Positions 35,576 through 36,564 of a stretch of 36,564 nucleotides of DNA are shown piece by piece. The notes beneath the pieces were generated by a model. That model saw only the letters and a list, made by a program, of their open reading frames with translations. It ran no database searches and was not told the origin of the DNA. Made by a program: the position numbers and the translations under genes. Source of the stretch: a bacterium (GTDB taxonomy: Bacteria > UBP14 > UBA6098 > JAFGQG01); contig JAFGGQ010000117.1 in NCBI GenBank assembly GCA_016930435.1, positions 1-36,564 on the forward strand, read 5' to 3'. The stretch's first letter is position 1, and each line of letters opens with the position of its first letter.

Positions 35576-36184
35576 ATGTTGAAGCTGGTATTAGCAACCA
35601 AGAACAAGGATAAAGTAAAAGAGATAATGGCCATACTGGGGGATCTTCCGGTAGAGATAAAATCTCAAAATGACTATCCACATATTCATGATATTGTAGA
35701 AGATGGTAATACTTATGAAGATAATGCTTTAAAGAAAGCTTCTATCTTCAATAATATAACTGGATTAACTTCCATTGCAGATGATTCAGGATTAGAAGTA
35801 GATGCTTTAAACGGAGCGCCAGGAATATTCGCCGCGCGTTATGCCGGTGATGGTGTAACTTATAGGGATAATTATGAAAAACTTCTCCGGGAACTTGAAG
35901 GTTTGCCATTCCCTGAAAGGAAGGCCCGGTTCGTCTGCATCATTGCCATCGTAACGGTAGAGCATAAGGTATATTTTTCCCGCGGATATCTTGAAGGATA
36001 CATTATTGATGAACCGCGGGGCAGCCAGGGTTTCGGTTATGATCCGGTATTCTATCTCCCGGAATATGGTCGGACCGTCGCTGAACTGGACTCGGAATTA
36101 AAAAACCGGATCAGTCACAGGGCTAAGGCCCTCCTGAAGGCTAAGGAAATAATCACCGAAAATATTTTGGGTAAAACGGTATAG
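35576..36184 (+). CDS. rdgB: non-canonical purine NTP pyrophosphatase (dITP/XTPase, RdgB/HAM1 family)
   Basis: The enzyme hydrolyses dITP, ITP and XTP to monophosphates and so keeps deaminated purines out of DNA and RNA. The 202-residue length is typical. Motifs are LATKNKDKVKEI (substrate loop), ADDSGLEVDALNGAPGIFAARYAG (with the catalytic Asp pair), GFGYDPVFYLPEYGRTVAEL and NRISHRAKAL (nucleotide binding). It starts 9 bases after the polA stop, with AGGA overlapping that stop, so the two are probably co-translated. The pairing with polA fits a shared role in DNA integrity. After its stop a weak 6-bp inverted repeat (36241-36260) is the only hairpin nearby. Confidence 0.95.
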   Translation: MLKLVLATKNKDKVKEIMAILGDLPVEIKSQNDYPHIHDIVEDGNTYEDNALKKASIFNNITGLTSIADDSGLEVDALNGAPGIFAARYAGDGVTYRDNYEKLLRELEGLPFPERKARFVCIIAIVTVEHKVYFSRGYLEGYIIDEPRGSQGFGYDPVFYLPEYGRTVAELDSELKNRISHRAKALLKAKEIITENILGKTV

Positions 36185-36564
36185 GCTGGGTGATCCCCAT
36201 TTTCCCGCTGAAGCTGGACATACCCCCTTCCTCAAGGTTGAACGTCAGTTTTCCGACGTTAGTGGATTAGTCGAATGCTGGGGGGGATAGTATTACCGCA
36301 GATGAAAGCAGGTAAATGACGGTATTATATTCTTTATTTTCCCACTTTTGCCTAAACTCAACTCTTCAGGTGAGTTGGACATATTCTCCCCACGAATTGG
36401 CGGGAACAAACATTCCCCGTACTTAAAGCTAATATGCATTATGTATTAAATCTACAGATTCTTCCCTTCCCCCCTCTCGCAGGGGGGAAGTGGCCCGAGC
36501 TTCTCGGGACGAAAGGGGGAATCAAATTGCATATATAAAATCAATCTCAAATATTGATTGTAAC
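36185..36564. other. non-coding end of window, no gene supported
   Basis: These 380 bases contain no convincing coding region; the best open frame (36316-36426) has only 36 sense codons and no ribosome binding site. They do hold AACGTC/GACGTT (36241-36246 and 36255-36260), a compound hairpin element near the end, and two similar short stretches, CTGGACATACCCCC and GTTGGACATATTCTCCCC. These hint at decayed repeated DNA. Confidence 0.5.
36457..36523. repeat. compound hairpin element resembling an interspersed intergenic repeat
   Basis: An outer pair GATTC (36457-36461) and GAATC (36519-36523) encloses two perfect hairpins. The first is CTTCCCCCC with GGGGGGAAG (36466-36474 and 36482-36490, 7-base loop). 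The second is CCCGAG with CTCGGG (36494-36499 and 36503-36508, loop CTT). The nested layout and GC-rich arms in an AT-rich spacer are typical of REP-like or miniature mobile repeats. Only this one copy is visible here. Confidence 0.5.

Noticed and set aside
36316-36426. 36-codon open frame after rdgB
   Set aside because: No ribosome binding site, no recognisable sequence, and it lies in apparently decayed spacer DNA.
1-36564. CRISPR array, insertion sequence or phage genes
   Set aside because: No regularly spaced direct repeats, transposase or integrase motifs, or phage structural genes were seen on either strand.

Overview
The window reads as chromosomal DNA of a Gram-negative bacterium from the Bacteroidota-related (FCB) part of the tree, probably an uncultivated phylum rather than a classical Bacteroidota. 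The reasoning is inference: five secreted proteins carry the PNPF-type C-terminal sorting domain of the type IX secretion system (T9SS), two proteins belong to the PorV/PorQ outer-membrane family, and one large protease resembles the T9SS sortase PorU. These sit among ordinary bacterial housekeeping genes. Base composition is moderately AT-rich. Starts include ATG, GTG and TTG. Promoter-like pairs of the TTGACA / TATATT type recur with a 16-bp spacer.

Layout. (1) 16-1770, minus strand: a GAF-PAS signalling protein with a histidine-kinase-like helical segment and a receiver domain but no ATPase domain. (2) 1970-3448: a fused double ECF-type ABC ATPase with no visible partner. (3) 3720-3792: tRNA-Ala(GGC) with its own promoter. 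(4) 3873-17387, plus strand, closely spaced: a PorU-like C25 protease, a PorV-like barrel interrupted by a predicted seven-bladed propeller, an M6 metalloprotease with FG-GAP repeats, two related PG-G-EYY envelope proteins, a B12-type radical SAM enzyme and a third, more distant PG-motif protein. This block is the most accessory-looking and interesting part. (5) 17571-22667, minus strand: a papain-like protease and, upstream of it, a beta-helix/Hydin-type Ig-repeat surface protein, both with T9SS tails. (6) 22993-27816, plus: ftsY, a TIGR03960/DUF2344 radical SAM fusion and rsmB, with overlapping ends. (7) 28046-36184, plus: pcm, a PorV/PorQ-family protein, nnrD-type NAD(P)H-hydrate repair enzyme, a secreted T9SS protein, polA and rdgB. 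(8) 36185-36564: non-coding, with a compound hairpin element that looks like an interspersed repeat.

How the genes may work together. In known T9SS systems PorV shuttles cargo to the PorU sortase at the outer membrane. The adjacent PorU-like and PorV-like genes match that pairing, and the M6, papain-like, beta-helix and 499-residue proteins look like cargo. The PG-motif proteins and the radical SAM enzyme share the operon-like block, but their role cannot be read from sequence. The last block mixes damage-repair or quality-control enzymes (Pcm, NnrD, PolA, RdgB) with T9SS-type envelope genes.

No CRISPR array, insertion sequence, rRNA or prophage was seen. Family calls come from motif recognition by eye, not from database searches.
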